From an uncultured Coriobacteriaceae bacterium (GTDB lineage Bacteria; Actinomycetota; Coriobacteriia; Coriobacteriales; Coriobacteriaceae): a stretch of DNA of 64,000 nucleotides. Within the stretch, counting starts at the first letter, position 1, and each line of letters starts with the position of its first letter. The notes under the pieces are model-generated. The model was not told the origin of the DNA. It saw nothing but the letters and a program-made list of their open reading frames with translations, and made no database searches. The stretch is taken from contig CALUFC010000009.1 in assembly GCA_944319885.1 (NCBI GenBank), positions 25,370-89,369 on the forward strand, written 5' to 3'. Both the position numbers and the translations under genes were made by a program. Shown in pieces: positions 55,450 to 64,000 of this stretch.

Positions 55450-56172
55450 TTGTCCGAATATCGATACAAGCGCGTTCTACTCAAGCTGTCCGGTGAGGCG
55501 CTTATGGGCGAGGGGAGCTACGGTATCGATCCCGCTGTTACCGACCGCCTGGCCCGTCAGGTGCGCGAACTCCATGATGATGGTATTGAGGTCGGTATCG
55601 TTGTGGGCGGTGGCAATATCTTCCGCGGCATGGCCGGGGCCGCCAAGGGCATGGATCGCGCTCAGGCCGATTACATGGGTATGCTTGCAACGGTTATGAA
55701 TGCGCTCGCGCTGCAGGATGCCTTCGAGCGCGCCGGCTGCGAGTGCCGTGTTATGAGCGCCATCCAGATGAACGAAGTCTGCGAACCCTATATTCGTCGC
55801 CGCGCCATGAACCACCTTGAGAAGGGCGATGTGGTGGTTTTCGCTGCGGGTTCGGGCAACCCGTACTTCACCACCGATACCGCGGCGGCCCTACGCGCCT
55901 GCGAGATCGACGCCGATTGCCTCATCAAGGCTACCAAAGTGAGCGGCGTCTACGACAAAGATCCTGCAGCGCACGACGATGCGGTGCGTTTCGACACCAT
56001 CAGCTACCACGAGGTACTGGTTCGCGGGCTGCAGGTGATGGATTCCACGGCAACCGCGCTCTGCCAGGACAACAAGATGCCCATCATCGTCCTCAACATC
56101 GAGGGCGAGGGACAGATCAAGCGAGCGCTTGCCGGAGAACCGGTTGGCACCGTCGTTGTACAGGAGGACTAA
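55450..56172 (+). CDS. pyrH: Uridylate kinase
   Basis: A 240-residue amino-acid-kinase-fold enzyme that phosphorylates UMP. The KLSGEAL motif is at about 11-17, and the GGGNIFRG motif near 55. [11 protein letters not shown] lies near the end. The start is TTG at 55450 with AAAGGAGG six bases upstream; the longer frame begins inside the tsf terminator. A -10-like TAGAAT at 55415-55420 would give pyrH-frr their own promoter. frr begins one base after the stop. Confidence 0.96.
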   Translation: MSEYRYKRVLLKLSGEALMGEGSYGIDPAVTDRLARQVRELHDDGIEVGIVVGGGNIFRGMAGAAKGMDRAQADYMGMLATVMNALALQDAFERAGCECRVMSAIQMNEVCEPYIRRRAMNHLEKGDVVVFAAGSGNPYFTTDTAAALRACEIDADCLIKATKVSGVYDKDPAAHDDAVRFDTISYHEVLVRGLQVMDSTATALCQDNKMPIIVLNIEGEGQIKRALAGEPVGTVVVQED

Positions 56173-56173
56173 C

Positions 56174-56707
56174 ATGGCCGACATTACCAGCCACATGGAC
56201 AAAAGCCTAGAGGCGCTCAAGCACAACTTCTCCAAGGTACGCACGGGGCGCGCTAACGCCAACGTCCTATCAGACATCACCGTGGATTACTACGGCGTGG
56301 CAACCCCTATCACCCAGGTAGCCGCGGTGAAGGTTCCCGAGGCCCATATGCTCATGGTTGAGCCGTGGGACAAGGCCCTGCTCAACGCCATCGTGAAGGC
56401 CATCAGCGCCTCCGATCTGGGCATCACCCCGTCTTCCGACGGCACCGTGGTGCGCCTGCCGTTCCCGGCACCCACCGAGGAGCGCCGCCGCGAGCTGGTA
56501 CGTGAGTGCCGCGACCTCGCCGAGCAGGCCCGTGTGTCCATCCGCAACATTCGTCGCGATTTCAATAATAAGATCGAGCGTGATGAGGAGCTCTCGGAAG
56601 ACGACGTTCGTCGTGAGCAGGCGAAGGTGCAGAAGCACACCGATGCGTACATCAAGAAGATCGACGAGATGCTGAAGGCCAAAGAAGCAGAGGTCATGGA
56701 GATCTAA
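56174..56707 (+). CDS. frr: Ribosome recycling factor
   Basis: A 177-residue protein that splits post-termination ribosomes with EF-G. The three-helix bundle has the RTGRANANVL motif near residues 22-31, and the ERRRELV...EQARVSIRNIRRD region near 115-135. The longer in-frame start overlaps pyrH, so the ATG one base after the pyrH stop is used. uppS follows with a GTG. Confidence 0.97.
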   Translation: MADITSHMDKSLEALKHNFSKVRTGRANANVLSDITVDYYGVATPITQVAAVKVPEAHMLMVEPWDKALLNAIVKAISASDLGITPSSDGTVVRLPFPAPTEERRRELVRECRDLAEQARVSIRNIRRDFNNKIERDEELSEDDVRREQAKVQKHTDAYIKKIDEMLKAKEAEVMEI

Positions 56708-56708
56708 G

Positions 56709-57503
56709 GTGAGCAGCGACGATAGCACCTTCGAGACGTATTTCGCAAATCCCCCAGTCGATATCGATATGGGGGCTTTCGACCGTTCGCGCGTGCCGCG
56801 GCACATCTCATGCATCATGGATGGCAACGGCCGTTGGGCGACTTCGCGCGGGCTCTCGCGCGGTGAGGGCCATAAAGCGGGCATCGTCTCGCTGCGTGAG
56901 ATCATCACCGCCTGCGTTCGCCTGGATGTCGAGGTTCTCTCTGCCTACGCCTTTTCCACCGAGAACTGGTCGAGGCCGCAGCAGGAGGTCAATCTCCTCA
57001 TGCATCTGTTTGCCAAGACGTTCATCGAGGAGCTGCCGCTGCTGCATCGTGAGAACGTCAAGGTGCTGTTCCTGGGCGACATAGCCGCATTGCCCGACCA
57101 AACGCGCGAGGTGTTCGAATACGGGCTCAAAGAGACCGCCGACCATACCGGTATGACGCTTGCGCTTGCGGTGAACTACGGTGCCCGCGCTGAACTCGCA
57201 CGCGCTGCCCGCCATATCGCTGAGGAGGCGCGTGCCGGCAAGCTCGACCCCGAGCTCGTGAATGAGGACACGGTTGCAGCGCATCTCTATACCGCCGGCT
57301 TGCCCGATCCCGAGCTGGTGATACGAACCTCGGGCGAACTGCGCCTTTCCAACTATCTGCTGTGGCAGGTTGCCTACGCAGAGTTCTACATTACTGATAC
57401 GTATTGGCCCGATTTTGACCGGTGGGGTCTTATCCGCGCCATCCTGGCATTCCAGGGGCGCGACCGTCGCTTCGGCGGCCTCACCCAGCGCAAGGAGTCG
57501 TGA
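56709..57503 (+). CDS. uppS: Isoprenyl transferase (undecaprenyl diphosphate synthase)
   Basis: A 264-residue cis-prenyltransferase making the C55 lipid carrier for wall synthesis. The MDGNGRWA motif with the catalytic aspartate is near residues 37-44. The YAFSTENWSRP segment and RTSGELRLSNYLLWQ near the end are also present. The start is GTG one base after frr. About 25 N-terminal residues precede the catalytic domain. cdsA follows one base after the stop. Confidence 0.96.
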   Translation: MSSDDSTFETYFANPPVDIDMGAFDRSRVPRHISCIMDGNGRWATSRGLSRGEGHKAGIVSLREIITACVRLDVEVLSAYAFSTENWSRPQQEVNLLMHLFAKTFIEELPLLHRENVKVLFLGDIAALPDQTREVFEYGLKETADHTGMTLALAVNYGARAELARAARHIAEEARAGKLDPELVNEDTVAAHLYTAGLPDPELVIRTSGELRLSNYLLWQVAYAEFYITDTYWPDFDRWGLIRAILAFQGRDRRFGGLTQRKES

Positions 57504-57504
57504 G

Positions 57505-58365
57505 ATGGGGGAGCGTAGCGCCTCACAAGACCAGCAATCGCAGGAGAAGCCCGCTCGCGGGCTCTCCTCCTTTTGGACCCGCGTGGCCTCAGGCCTCATC
57601 TACGTGGGCGTCTTCATCGGTTCGCTCATCTTGGGTACCGTGCCCACTGCGGTATTCGTTGCCGTCATGAGCTGGTTTTGCTGTAAAGAGTTCTTCATGA
57701 TGATGCGCATCGACGGCAAGGTTCCCAATGAGCTGCTGGGGCTTACCGCGGCGGTGCTCTTTCCGTTCTGCGCCCTCGGTGACAGCATGCTCATCAGTGC
57801 GCTGCTTTTCCTGCTCGTGCTCTCGGTGGGTCTCTGGTATGTCTACTCACCGCGTACGCGCATCGCCGATGTTGCCATCACGCTCATGGGGCCGCTCTAT
57901 ACGGGACTTATGCTCTCGGCTGTGGTGCTCTTGCGCAGCCTGGTACCCGGCTTTGCCGGTGCGTTGCTTTCGGTGGGCGTGTGCGCATCGCTGTGGGTCT
58001 CCGATTCATTCGCGTATCTCGTGGGCAGCAAGTTCGGTAAGCACAAGATGGTGCCCAAGATCTCTCCTAAGAAAAGTTGGGAGGGCTTTGCAGGCGGCAT
58101 CCTGGGCGCGGTTATCGTCTGGCTCATCTTGTGGGCTACCGGATTCTATGGTTTCGACGCTGTGTACGCCGTGGTGTGCGGTGTGGTCGTGTCGATCTTG
58201 GGTGTTTTCGGCGATCTCATTGAGTCGCGCATCAAGCGCGGTGTCGGCGTCAAGGATTCGGGAAATCTCATCCCCGGCCATGGCGGCATGCTCGACCGCT
58301 GTGATTCGCTCATCTTCGGCTGCATTACCGCCGAGATCCTGCTCGTTCTGGGAGGCATTCTATGA
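57505..58365 (+). CDS. cdsA: Phosphatidate cytidylyltransferase
   Basis: A 286-residue membrane enzyme making CDP-diacylglycerol. About eight hydrophobic segments are seen. The C-terminal CDS signature with KRGVGVKDSG, PGHGG and DRCDS is complete. The first 25 residues are hydrophilic. AAGGAG lies eight bases before the ATG at 57505. The end overlaps dxr by four bases. Confidence 0.94.
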   Translation: MGERSASQDQQSQEKPARGLSSFWTRVASGLIYVGVFIGSLILGTVPTAVFVAVMSWFCCKEFFMMMRIDGKVPNELLGLTAAVLFPFCALGDSMLISALLFLLVLSVGLWYVYSPRTRIADVAITLMGPLYTGLMLSAVVLLRSLVPGFAGALLSVGVCASLWVSDSFAYLVGSKFGKHKMVPKISPKKSWEGFAGGILGAVIVWLILWATGFYGFDAVYAVVCGVVVSILGVFGDLIESRIKRGVGVKDSGNLIPGHGGMLDRCDSLIFGCITAEILLVLGGIL

Positions 58366-59531
58366 CACAGGGCACGCGCATGCGCGTAGCGCTCATCGGT
58401 TGTACCGGTTCTATCGGCTCGCAGGCCATCGATGTTTGCCGCCAGCATGCCGATACGCTTGAGATTGTCGCGCTTACCGTTCACGGTAGCACAGATGAAC
58501 TCGTGTCGCTGGCGCGTGAGTTCAAGCCGGCATGTGTCGGTGTTACCGACCCAGCGCATGCGGACGATCCCGTGTTGGGCGAGCTCCCTCGTGGCACGAA
58601 GCTCATCACCGGTGACGCCGCCCTGACCGAGATTCCGGTGCGCGACGATGTCGATTGCGTCCTCGTTGCGGTGGTGGGCGCCGCCGGGCTTCCCGCCAGC
58701 CATGCAGCGCTTACAGCTGGCAAACGCCTGGCGCTCGCCAACAAGGAATCCCTCGTGGTAGCTGGCGATCTCTTGATGCCGCTTGCCGCCCCCGGTCAGC
58801 TGCTGCCCGTCGATTCAGAGCATAGCGCCATCTTCCAATGCCTGCTCGACGCAAAGCACGATGATATTCATGCCATCTGGCTCACCTGCTCGGGCGGTCC
58901 GTTTTTCGGCAGGTCTGCGAGCGAGCTCGAATGCGTCACCGCGCGTGAGGCGCTTGCACATCCCACCTGGAAGATGGGTCCCAAGATCACGATCGATAGC
59001 GCCACCCTCATGAATAAGGGACTTGAGCGCATCGAGGCGATGCATCTGTTTGGCACCGCGATCCAGGATATCCGGGTGCTTATCCAGCGTGAGTCGAAGA
59101 TTCACTCTATGGTCGAGTTTGTCGACGGCGCCGTGATCGCGCATCTCGGTGCCTCGGACATGCGTCTTCCCATTCAATATGCGTTCTCCTATCCTGCGCG
59201 TTGGGATACGCCGGCTCCGCGCGTCGATTTTCGTACCCTCGGGTCGCTTACGTTCGATGCGCCCGACCCCCATGCATTCCGCTGCCTCGCGCTTGCCGAG
59301 CGCGCGGGCGTTACAGGCGGCACGCTGCCATGCGTGATGAACGCCGCCAACGAGGTGGCGGTTGCCGCGTTTTTGACAGATCGCTGCTCATTCACCGATA
59401 TCGCGCGTATCGTCGAGGACACGATGGATGCCCATGCAGTCGAGCAGGTCGAATCGTTCGAGCAGCTGCACGACATCGACGCATGGGCTCGCATGACCGC
59501 TAAGAATCTGCTTGCACAGCGCGCCCGCTAA
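58362..59531 (+). CDS. dxr: 1-deoxy-D-xylulose 5-phosphate reductoisomerase
   Basis: A 389-residue NADPH enzyme of the MEP pathway and the fosmidomycin target. The NADPH loop GCTGSIGSQ is at about 13-21, and the metal-binding DSEHSAIFQCL and the NKGLE motif are present. ALANKESLVVAG is near 125. The ATG overlaps the cdsA stop. With ispG two genes later it shows that isoprenoids come from the MEP route. Confidence 0.96.
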   Translation: MTQGTRMRVALIGCTGSIGSQAIDVCRQHADTLEIVALTVHGSTDELVSLAREFKPACVGVTDPAHADDPVLGELPRGTKLITGDAALTEIPVRDDVDCVLVAVVGAAGLPASHAALTAGKRLALANKESLVVAGDLLMPLAAPGQLLPVDSEHSAIFQCLLDAKHDDIHAIWLTCSGGPFFGRSASELECVTAREALAHPTWKMGPKITIDSATLMNKGLERIEAMHLFGTAIQDIRVLIQRESKIHSMVEFVDGAVIAHLGASDMRLPIQYAFSYPARWDTPAPRVDFRTLGSLTFDAPDPHAFRCLALAERAGVTGGTLPCVMNAANEVAVAAFLTDRCSFTDIARIVEDTMDAHAVEQVESFEQLHDIDAWARMTAKNLLAQRAR

Positions 59532-59546
59532 CCGATTGGTATATTC

Positions 59547-60911
59547 ATGAATCCCCTTGCTGTCATAGCCCCCATCTTCTGGGGCCTCCTCATGCTTTCG
59601 GTGCTCGTGTTCGTTCACGAGGGCGGCCATTTCCTTGCGGCTCGCGCGGTTGGCGTTCGCGTGACCGAGTTCTTCCTCGGCTTGCCGTTTCGCTGGAACA
59701 TCCATCATGTGTCGAAGCGCATTGGTACAAAATTCGGCGTGACCCCTTTGCTTTTGGGTGGCTATGCCATGATCTGCGGCATGGAGCCTACCAAGAGCCC
59801 CCATGCACCGCGCGTGCTTGCCTACATTCACCGGCACGGCAGGGCGAACATCGAAGGCATCGCGCAGGCGCTCTCCATCAGCGAGGACGATGCGATGGAG
59901 GCCTGCGTGCAGCTGCTCGGCTGGGGTTCGGTTGCCCCGGTGTATGACCCCGAGAAGGGGGAGACGCCCAACGGCGCGTATTATCCCACCACCTATGCTG
60001 CCATGCCGCGCGATCCGTCCGGGAACACCATCTACGATGGGCGCTCGTTTGACCGCGCGCACGCCACCGCCGAGGGAGAACCATGGGCCACCGAGCTATC
60101 CGACGAGGTGTTTTTCGAGCAGGAGCGCGCGCACACCTATCTGGGCAAGGGTTTCTGGGCGCGAGCCTTCATGCTCGTGGCGGGCATCGCGGTGAATATC
60201 ATCTCAGGCTTCCTGCTGCTCATGAGCATCTATTCCATCGTTGGGATCACCGTCTCGGTTAACGAGAGCCAGATCGGTACGGTCGAGACGGGTTCTATCG
60301 CCGCTGATGCGGGGTTGCAAGCGGGCGACGATATCATCTCGGTGGGCGGCGTCGAGACCACGTCGTGGGAGACGCTCGTGGGAGCCATCTCAGAGGCGCC
60401 GCGCGATGAGCCCGTTGTCATTGAATACGAGCGTGACGGTGTTGCGGGCTCTTGCGAGGTCGAGCTGGGCCAAGATGACATGCTCGGCATCACCGTACCC
60501 ACGCAGGTCGTGCATCTTAATCCCATCGAATCTGCGCAGCTCTCGTGGTCCTATGTCGCCATGACGGCGCAGTCGGTGCTCGACCTCATCAATCCCTCGC
60601 AAACCATGGAGGTACTGGACAGCTCTACCTCGATCGTCGGCATCTCCGTGATGTCGGCACAGGCAGCCGAGGAGGGGGCCGACACCTACCTCACGTTCGC
60701 CGCGCTGATCTCGTTCTCGCTCGGCTTCATGAACCTGCTGCCCATTCCACCGCTCGACGGCGGCAAGCTCCTGATCGAGATCATCCAGGCTGTAACGCGC
60801 CGGAGCGTGCCGCTCAAGGTGCAAAATGCGCTTTCGTATGCAGGCATCGCGCTGTTCGGACTGCTGTTCATCTACATGCTGCGCGCCGATGTGCTGCGGT
60901 TTCTTCTTTAG
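59547..60911 (+). CDS. rseP: RseP-type site-2 protease with a large internal insertion
   Basis: A 454-residue intramembrane zinc metalloprotease. The HEGGH zinc motif is at 24-28 in the first helix, and a PDZ domain lies around 240-320. The LPIPPLDGG motif in the last helical pair is near 402. After the GGYAMICGME strand (71-80) about 115 residues are inserted before LGKGFWARAFMLVAG resumes. Residues 86-135 of the insert (YIHRHG...IEGIAQALSISEDDAMEAC) look like a winged helix. Normal RseP has about 15-30 residues here. It lies between dxr and ispG. Confidence 0.9.
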   Translation: MNPLAVIAPIFWGLLMLSVLVFVHEGGHFLAARAVGVRVTEFFLGLPFRWNIHHVSKRIGTKFGVTPLLLGGYAMICGMEPTKSPHAPRVLAYIHRHGRANIEGIAQALSISEDDAMEACVQLLGWGSVAPVYDPEKGETPNGAYYPTTYAAMPRDPSGNTIYDGRSFDRAHATAEGEPWATELSDEVFFEQERAHTYLGKGFWARAFMLVAGIAVNIISGFLLLMSIYSIVGITVSVNESQIGTVETGSIAADAGLQAGDDIISVGGVETTSWETLVGAISEAPRDEPVVIEYERDGVAGSCEVELGQDDMLGITVPTQVVHLNPIESAQLSWSYVAMTAQSVLDLINPSQTMEVLDSSTSIVGISVMSAQAAEEGADTYLTFAALISFSLGFMNLLPIPPLDGGKLLIEIIQAVTRRSVPLKVQNALSYAGIALFGLLFIYMLRADVLRFLL

Positions 60912-60935
60912 GTGATATGGAAGGGATTGATCGAG

Positions 60936-61997
60936 ATGGCACAGCTTCCCCGTGAGCTCACGCGCCCCGTTCAGGTGGGTAACGTCCAGATCGGCGGCGG
61001 CGCGCCGGTTGTTGTGCAATCCATGACATGCACGCCCACCTCGGATGCCGGGGCAACGCTTGCACAGGTTCGCGCGCTCGCAGATGCCGGGTGTGATATC
61101 GTGCGCGTCACGCTGCCCAACAAAGCCGCCGAGGAAAGCTTCAAACAGGTGTGCGCGGCATCGCCGGTGCCCATCGTAGCAGACATCCATTTCGATTATC
61201 GGCTTGCCATCGACGCCGTCTCGCTTGGTGCTGCCAAGCTGCGCATCAACCCAGGCAATATTGGCTCATGGGAGAAGGTCGATGCGGTGATCGATGCGGC
61301 GGGGGAGGCCGGTGCGGCCATCCGCATCGGCGTGAACGCCGGTTCGCTCGAAGACGATATCGCTGCCCGCGACGAGCTCACGCTACCTGAGAAGCTCGTG
61401 GCCTCCTCGCTCAAGTTCGTCGAGCATTTCGAGGCGCGCGGGTTTACCAACATCGTGCTGTCTGCCAAGGCACACAGCGTGCCCACCACGATCGAGACGT
61501 ATCGTGCGCTTTCCGCCGAGCTGCCGCAGGTGCCACTGCATCTGGGCGTGACCGAGGCGGGTACGGTGCAGCAAGGGACTATCAAAAGCGCTGTCGGGCT
61601 GGGGGCTCTGCTCGCAGATGGCATCGGTGACACGCTACGCGTCTCGCTTACGGCGGACCCGGTGGAGGAGCCTCCGGTTGCCTGGGCTATTCTGGAGTGC
61701 TTGGGTATTCGGCGGCGCGGCCCCGAGCTCGTGAGCTGTCCTACGTGCGGGCGCACGCAGGTCGATCTTATTCCTATCGCCGAAGAGGTCGAGCGAAGGC
61801 TGCGCGGCGTTGCCAAACCCATCTCGGTCGCGGTTATGGGGTGCGTGGTGAACGGCCCCGGGGAGGCGGCCGATGCCGATGTTGGCGTTGCCTGCGGCAA
61901 GGGATCGGCGCTGCTGTTCAAACATGGCGTGCCGGTGCGCAAGATTGCCGAGTCCGAGATCGTCGATGCCCTGATGGCCGAGATTGAAGCGCTGTAA
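60936..61997 (+). CDS. ispG: 4-hydroxy-3-methylbut-2-enyl diphosphate synthase (IspG)
   Basis: A 353-residue 4Fe-4S enzyme of the MEP pathway. The TIM-barrel opens with VQVGNVQIGGG and VVQSMTCTPT. Cluster ligands are in SCPTCGRTQVDL and GCVVNGPGEA. The ATG at 60936 has AAGGGA nine bases upstream; an in-frame GTG at 60912 directly after rseP would add eight residues. Confidence 0.96.
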   Translation: MAQLPRELTRPVQVGNVQIGGGAPVVVQSMTCTPTSDAGATLAQVRALADAGCDIVRVTLPNKAAEESFKQVCAASPVPIVADIHFDYRLAIDAVSLGAAKLRINPGNIGSWEKVDAVIDAAGEAGAAIRIGVNAGSLEDDIAARDELTLPEKLVASSLKFVEHFEARGFTNIVLSAKAHSVPTTIETYRALSAELPQVPLHLGVTEAGTVQQGTIKSAVGLGALLADGIGDTLRVSLTADPVEEPPVAWAILECLGIRRRGPELVSCPTCGRTQVDLIPIAEEVERRLRGVAKPISVAVMGCVVNGPGEAADADVGVACGKGSALLFKHGVPVRKIAESEIVDALMAEIEAL

Positions 61998-62025
61998 CGC
62001 TGCGCTTGTGCAGCGCGCCGCAAAC

Positions 62026-62064
62026 ATCATGCTGTTGTATCATGCTGCCGTATCACGCAGTATC
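62026..62064 (+). repeat. Three tandem 13-base repeats before proS
   Basis: ATCATGCTGTTGT, ATCATGCTGCCGT and the diverged ATCACGCAGTATC follow one another without gaps, ending 18 bases before the proS start. A small stem (CGCTGC/GCAGCG, 61998-62015) precedes them. Confidence 0.55.
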
Positions 62065-62082
62065 TAACTGGGGAGGAATTCC

Positions 62083-63807
62083 GTGTCAAAGTCGCTATCC
62101 GTTATGAAGATGAGCCGCCTCTACGCGCCCACCTTGAAGGAGGATCCGGCCGAGGCGGAGCTTGCAAGCCACCGCTTGCTCTTGCGCGCCGGCATGATCC
62201 GCAAGCAGGCCGCTGGTCTCTATAGCTATCTGCCGCTCGCGTGGCGCTCCATCCAGAAGATCGAGCAGATCTGCCGCGAGGAGATGGATGCTATCGGTGC
62301 ACAGGAGATGCTTGCGCCCATCCTAACCGACGCCGCGCTCTGGGAGGAGTCGGGCCGCATCGGTGCGTATGGTCCCGAGCTCATGCGCTTGGAGGATCGC
62401 CATGGCCGTACCTTCTGCCTTGGCCCCACCCACGAGGAGACCTTCACCGATCTGGTGCGCAACGAGCTGCGCTCGTACAAGCAGCTGCCGGTGACGCTCT
62501 ACCATATTCAAGACAAGTTCCGCGACGAGCTGCGCCCGCGCTTCGGACTCATGCGCAGCCGTGAGTTCATCATGAAGGACGCGTACAGTTTCTCGGCCAC
62601 ACAGGAAAGCCTGAATGAGGTCTACGAGGACATGAAGGGTGCCTATGCGCGCTACTGCGACCGGTGCGGCCTCAAGGCGCTGCCCGTGGCGGCAGACTCC
62701 GGCGAGATCGGTGGCGATGCGTCCGTCGAGTACATGGCGCTTGCCGATGCTGGCGAGGCGTCGCTCGTGTGGTGCGACTGCGGCTTCGCTGCAGACGACG
62801 AGGCGGCATCCACCACGGTGGCCGTCTCCGAGGGCCCGGGCGACGGCACCCTCCAGAACGTCGAGACGCCGGGGCTCGGCACCATCGAGGCCGTGGCCGC
62901 GTTCTTCGGCTTCCCGGAGAACGGCACACGCAAGTCGCTTGCGATCATCGATGGCGAGGGCAACCCTGTCGTGGCCATCGTGCCGGGTGACCATGAGCTG
63001 AATGAGATCAAGGCGGCCAAGCTCTTTGGTGACTATCATCTCATGACCGATGAAGAGCTCGAGGAGCATGGCCTCTTCAAGGGCTTCATCGGGCCCGTGA
63101 ACCTGCCCGAGGGCATTCGCCTGGTCTGCGATGAGTCGCTCAAGGCTTCCATGTCTTGGACCTGCGGCGCCAACGAGGTGGATTATCACTTCACCGGTGC
63201 CCAGCCCGGTCGGGATTTCACGGTGGATGCCTGGGAAGACCTCGTGACCGTAAAGCCTGGCGACCCGTGCCCGCATTGCGGCAAGCCCCTCAAGGGCGGG
63301 CGCGGCATCGAATGCGGCCAGGTGTTCCAGATCGGCCCTGATAAGTACGCCGCGAAGATGGGCGCTACCTTTGCCGATGAGAACGGTCGCGAGCAGCCGT
63401 TCTACATGGGCTGCTACGGTATCGGGATCTCGCGCACGCTGGCGGCCGTGGTGGAACAGCACCACGACGAGCACGGCATCATCTGGCCTGTCTCCGTGGC
63501 TCCCTATGAGGTATCGGTCATCGCCCTCGACAAGAAGGGCGAAGCGTTCGATGCCGCAGCAGAGATCGCCGCTCAGCTTGCTGAGGCCGGTATCGAGGTG
63601 GTCTTTGACGATCGTGCGGAGCGTCCGGGCGTGAAATTTGCCGACAACGATCTCATGGGCTTCCCGTATCAGGTTGTTGTGGGCAAGCGCGGCATCAAGG
63701 CGGGAACCGTCGAGGTTAAGGATCGCGCTACGGGCGAGCGCACGGATGTGGCAATCGCTGATGTCGTAGCGCATCTCTCGGCGCGGGTAGAGGCTGATCG
63801 CCGGTAG
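62083..63807 (+). CDS. proS: Prolyl-tRNA synthetase, bacterial type
   Basis: A 574-residue class II synthetase. Motif 1 region is ASHRLLLRAGMIRKQAAGLYSYLPL, motif 2 has FRDELRPRFGLMRSREFIMKDAYS, and motif 3 GIGISRTLAAVVEQ is near 450. An INS editing domain at about 225-385 separates motifs 2 and 3, as in the long bacterial form. A CPHCGKPL pair lies near 400. The start is GTG with GGGAGG six bases upstream. The leader is too short for a T-box. Confidence 0.96.
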   Translation: MSKSLSVMKMSRLYAPTLKEDPAEAELASHRLLLRAGMIRKQAAGLYSYLPLAWRSIQKIEQICREEMDAIGAQEMLAPILTDAALWEESGRIGAYGPELMRLEDRHGRTFCLGPTHEETFTDLVRNELRSYKQLPVTLYHIQDKFRDELRPRFGLMRSREFIMKDAYSFSATQESLNEVYEDMKGAYARYCDRCGLKALPVAADSGEIGGDASVEYMALADAGEASLVWCDCGFAADDEAASTTVAVSEGPGDGTLQNVETPGLGTIEAVAAFFGFPENGTRKSLAIIDGEGNPVVAIVPGDHELNEIKAAKLFGDYHLMTDEELEEHGLFKGFIGPVNLPEGIRLVCDESLKASMSWTCGANEVDYHFTGAQPGRDFTVDAWEDLVTVKPGDPCPHCGKPLKGGRGIECGQVFQIGPDKYAAKMGATFADENGREQPFYMGCYGIGISRTLAAVVEQHHDEHGIIWPVSVAPYEVSVIALDKKGEAFDAAAEIAAQLAEAGIEVVFDDRAERPGVKFADNDLMGFPYQVVVGKRGIKAGTVEVKDRATGERTDVAIADVVAHLSARVEADRR

Positions 63808-63861
63808 GGACATTACTACCTGCGGTGTTGTTGCGAGCGCGACGCGACGCGAAGCATCGTC

Positions 63862-63911
63862 AAAAAAAGTTCGACTTTTTGCTTGCAATGCTCGTCTCGT
63901 TACCGTATATT
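63862..63911 (+). promoter_or_regulatory. Promoter of tRNA-Ala with UP-element-like A/T tract
   Basis: TTGCAA (63883-63888) and TATATT (63906-63911) are exactly 17 bases apart. Directly upstream lies AAAAAAAGTTCGACTTTTT (63862-63880), placed where an UP element would be. Transcription would begin near 63918. The A/T tract is also a perfect short inverted repeat (AAAAAGT/ACTTTTT), so a proS terminator is a second reading. Confidence 0.75.
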
Positions 63912-63927
63912 ATTTCCCGCACCGCTT

Positions 63928-64000
63928 GGGGGCGTAGCTCAGCTGGGAGAGCGCTTGACTGGCAGTCAAGAGGTCAGGGGTTCGATCCCCCTCGTCTCCA
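63928..64000 (+). tRNA. tRNA-Ala (anticodon GGC)
   Basis: A full cloverleaf ends on the last base of the window. The acceptor GGGGGCG pairs with CGTCTCC using two G-T pairs, and the discriminator is A. The D arm is GCTC/GAGC, the anticodon stem CTTGA/TCAAG holds loop CTGGCAG, and the T arm is AGGGG/CCCCT. Anticodon GGC reads GCC and GCU. Whether CCA is encoded cannot be seen. Confidence 0.95.

Noticed and set aside
63838..63855. GCGAC tandem repeat after proS
   Set aside because: Only about three short units in GC-rich DNA; not distinguishable from chance.
62323..63888. A 521-codon minus-strand open frame
   Set aside because: It is antisense to proS, which is unmistakable; composition is that of a GC-driven shadow frame.

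Overview
The window is a block of core chromosome from a high-GC bacterium. The gene order and gene complement point to the Actinomycetota, most likely class Coriobacteriia (the Collinsella/Olsenella/Atopobium side). This is inference from content: a two-subunit glycyl-tRNA synthetase (glyQS), TrmFO, a fused chorismate mutase-prephenate dehydratase and the TIGR03960/TIGR03936 radical-SAM pair occur together in a high-GC genome with frequent GTG and TTG starts. Genus is not decided. I see no phage, insertion sequence, CRISPR array or other clear sign of recent transfer.

Layout. (1) 1-8428, plus strand: a tightly packed housekeeping run (yqeG, a stand-alone aroK, a degenerate aroB-like gene, an M24 peptidase, efp, an Asp23 protein, nusB, xseB, tlyA, nadK, recN). 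(2) 8450-16894, minus strand: one operon with every step from DAHP synthase to chorismate and on to prephenate, phenylpyruvate and hydroxyphenylpyruvate, in the transcribed order aroF, tyrA, aroB, aroA, aroC, pheA, aroE-aroK fusion, aroQ. Behind its start lies a tRNA-Arg(CCG) with its own promoter and terminator. (3) 17273-25901, plus: a P-type cation ATPase, aconitase, and three envelope/folding genes (zinc-ribbon membrane protein, cyclophilin, TPR membrane protein). (4) 26040-32869: the elongasome genes mreB, mreC, mreD, PBP2 and rodA, then a DUF697 membrane protein. (5) 32880-39521: a B12/radical-SAM protein with its partner, L21, L27, Obg, NadD, YqeK and RsfS. (6) 39577-40848, minus: DNA polymerase IV, possibly leaderless. 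(7) 41025-48106: rpsP, khpA, rimM, trmD, lepB, glyQS, rplS, rnhB. (8) 48267-53453: yraN, comM, dprA, trmFO, xerC. (9) 53641-63807: rpsB, tsf, pyrH, frr, uppS, cdsA, dxr, rseP, ispG, proS. The window ends in a tRNA-Ala(GGC) with a near-ideal promoter.

The genes act together mainly in four processes: aromatic amino acid synthesis, rod-shape wall synthesis, ribosome assembly and translation, and isoprenoid/phospholipid precursor supply. The least ordinary items are the aroB-like protein that has lost most catalytic motifs while sitting beside an intact second shikimate kinase, an RseP-type protease with about 115 extra residues that look partly like a winged helix, the zinc-ribbon/cyclophilin/TPR block before mreB, and several structured leaders (mreB, rplS, yraN, rpsB, proS). 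I found no convincing wholly new system; the aroB-like gene and the RseP insertion are the best leads.
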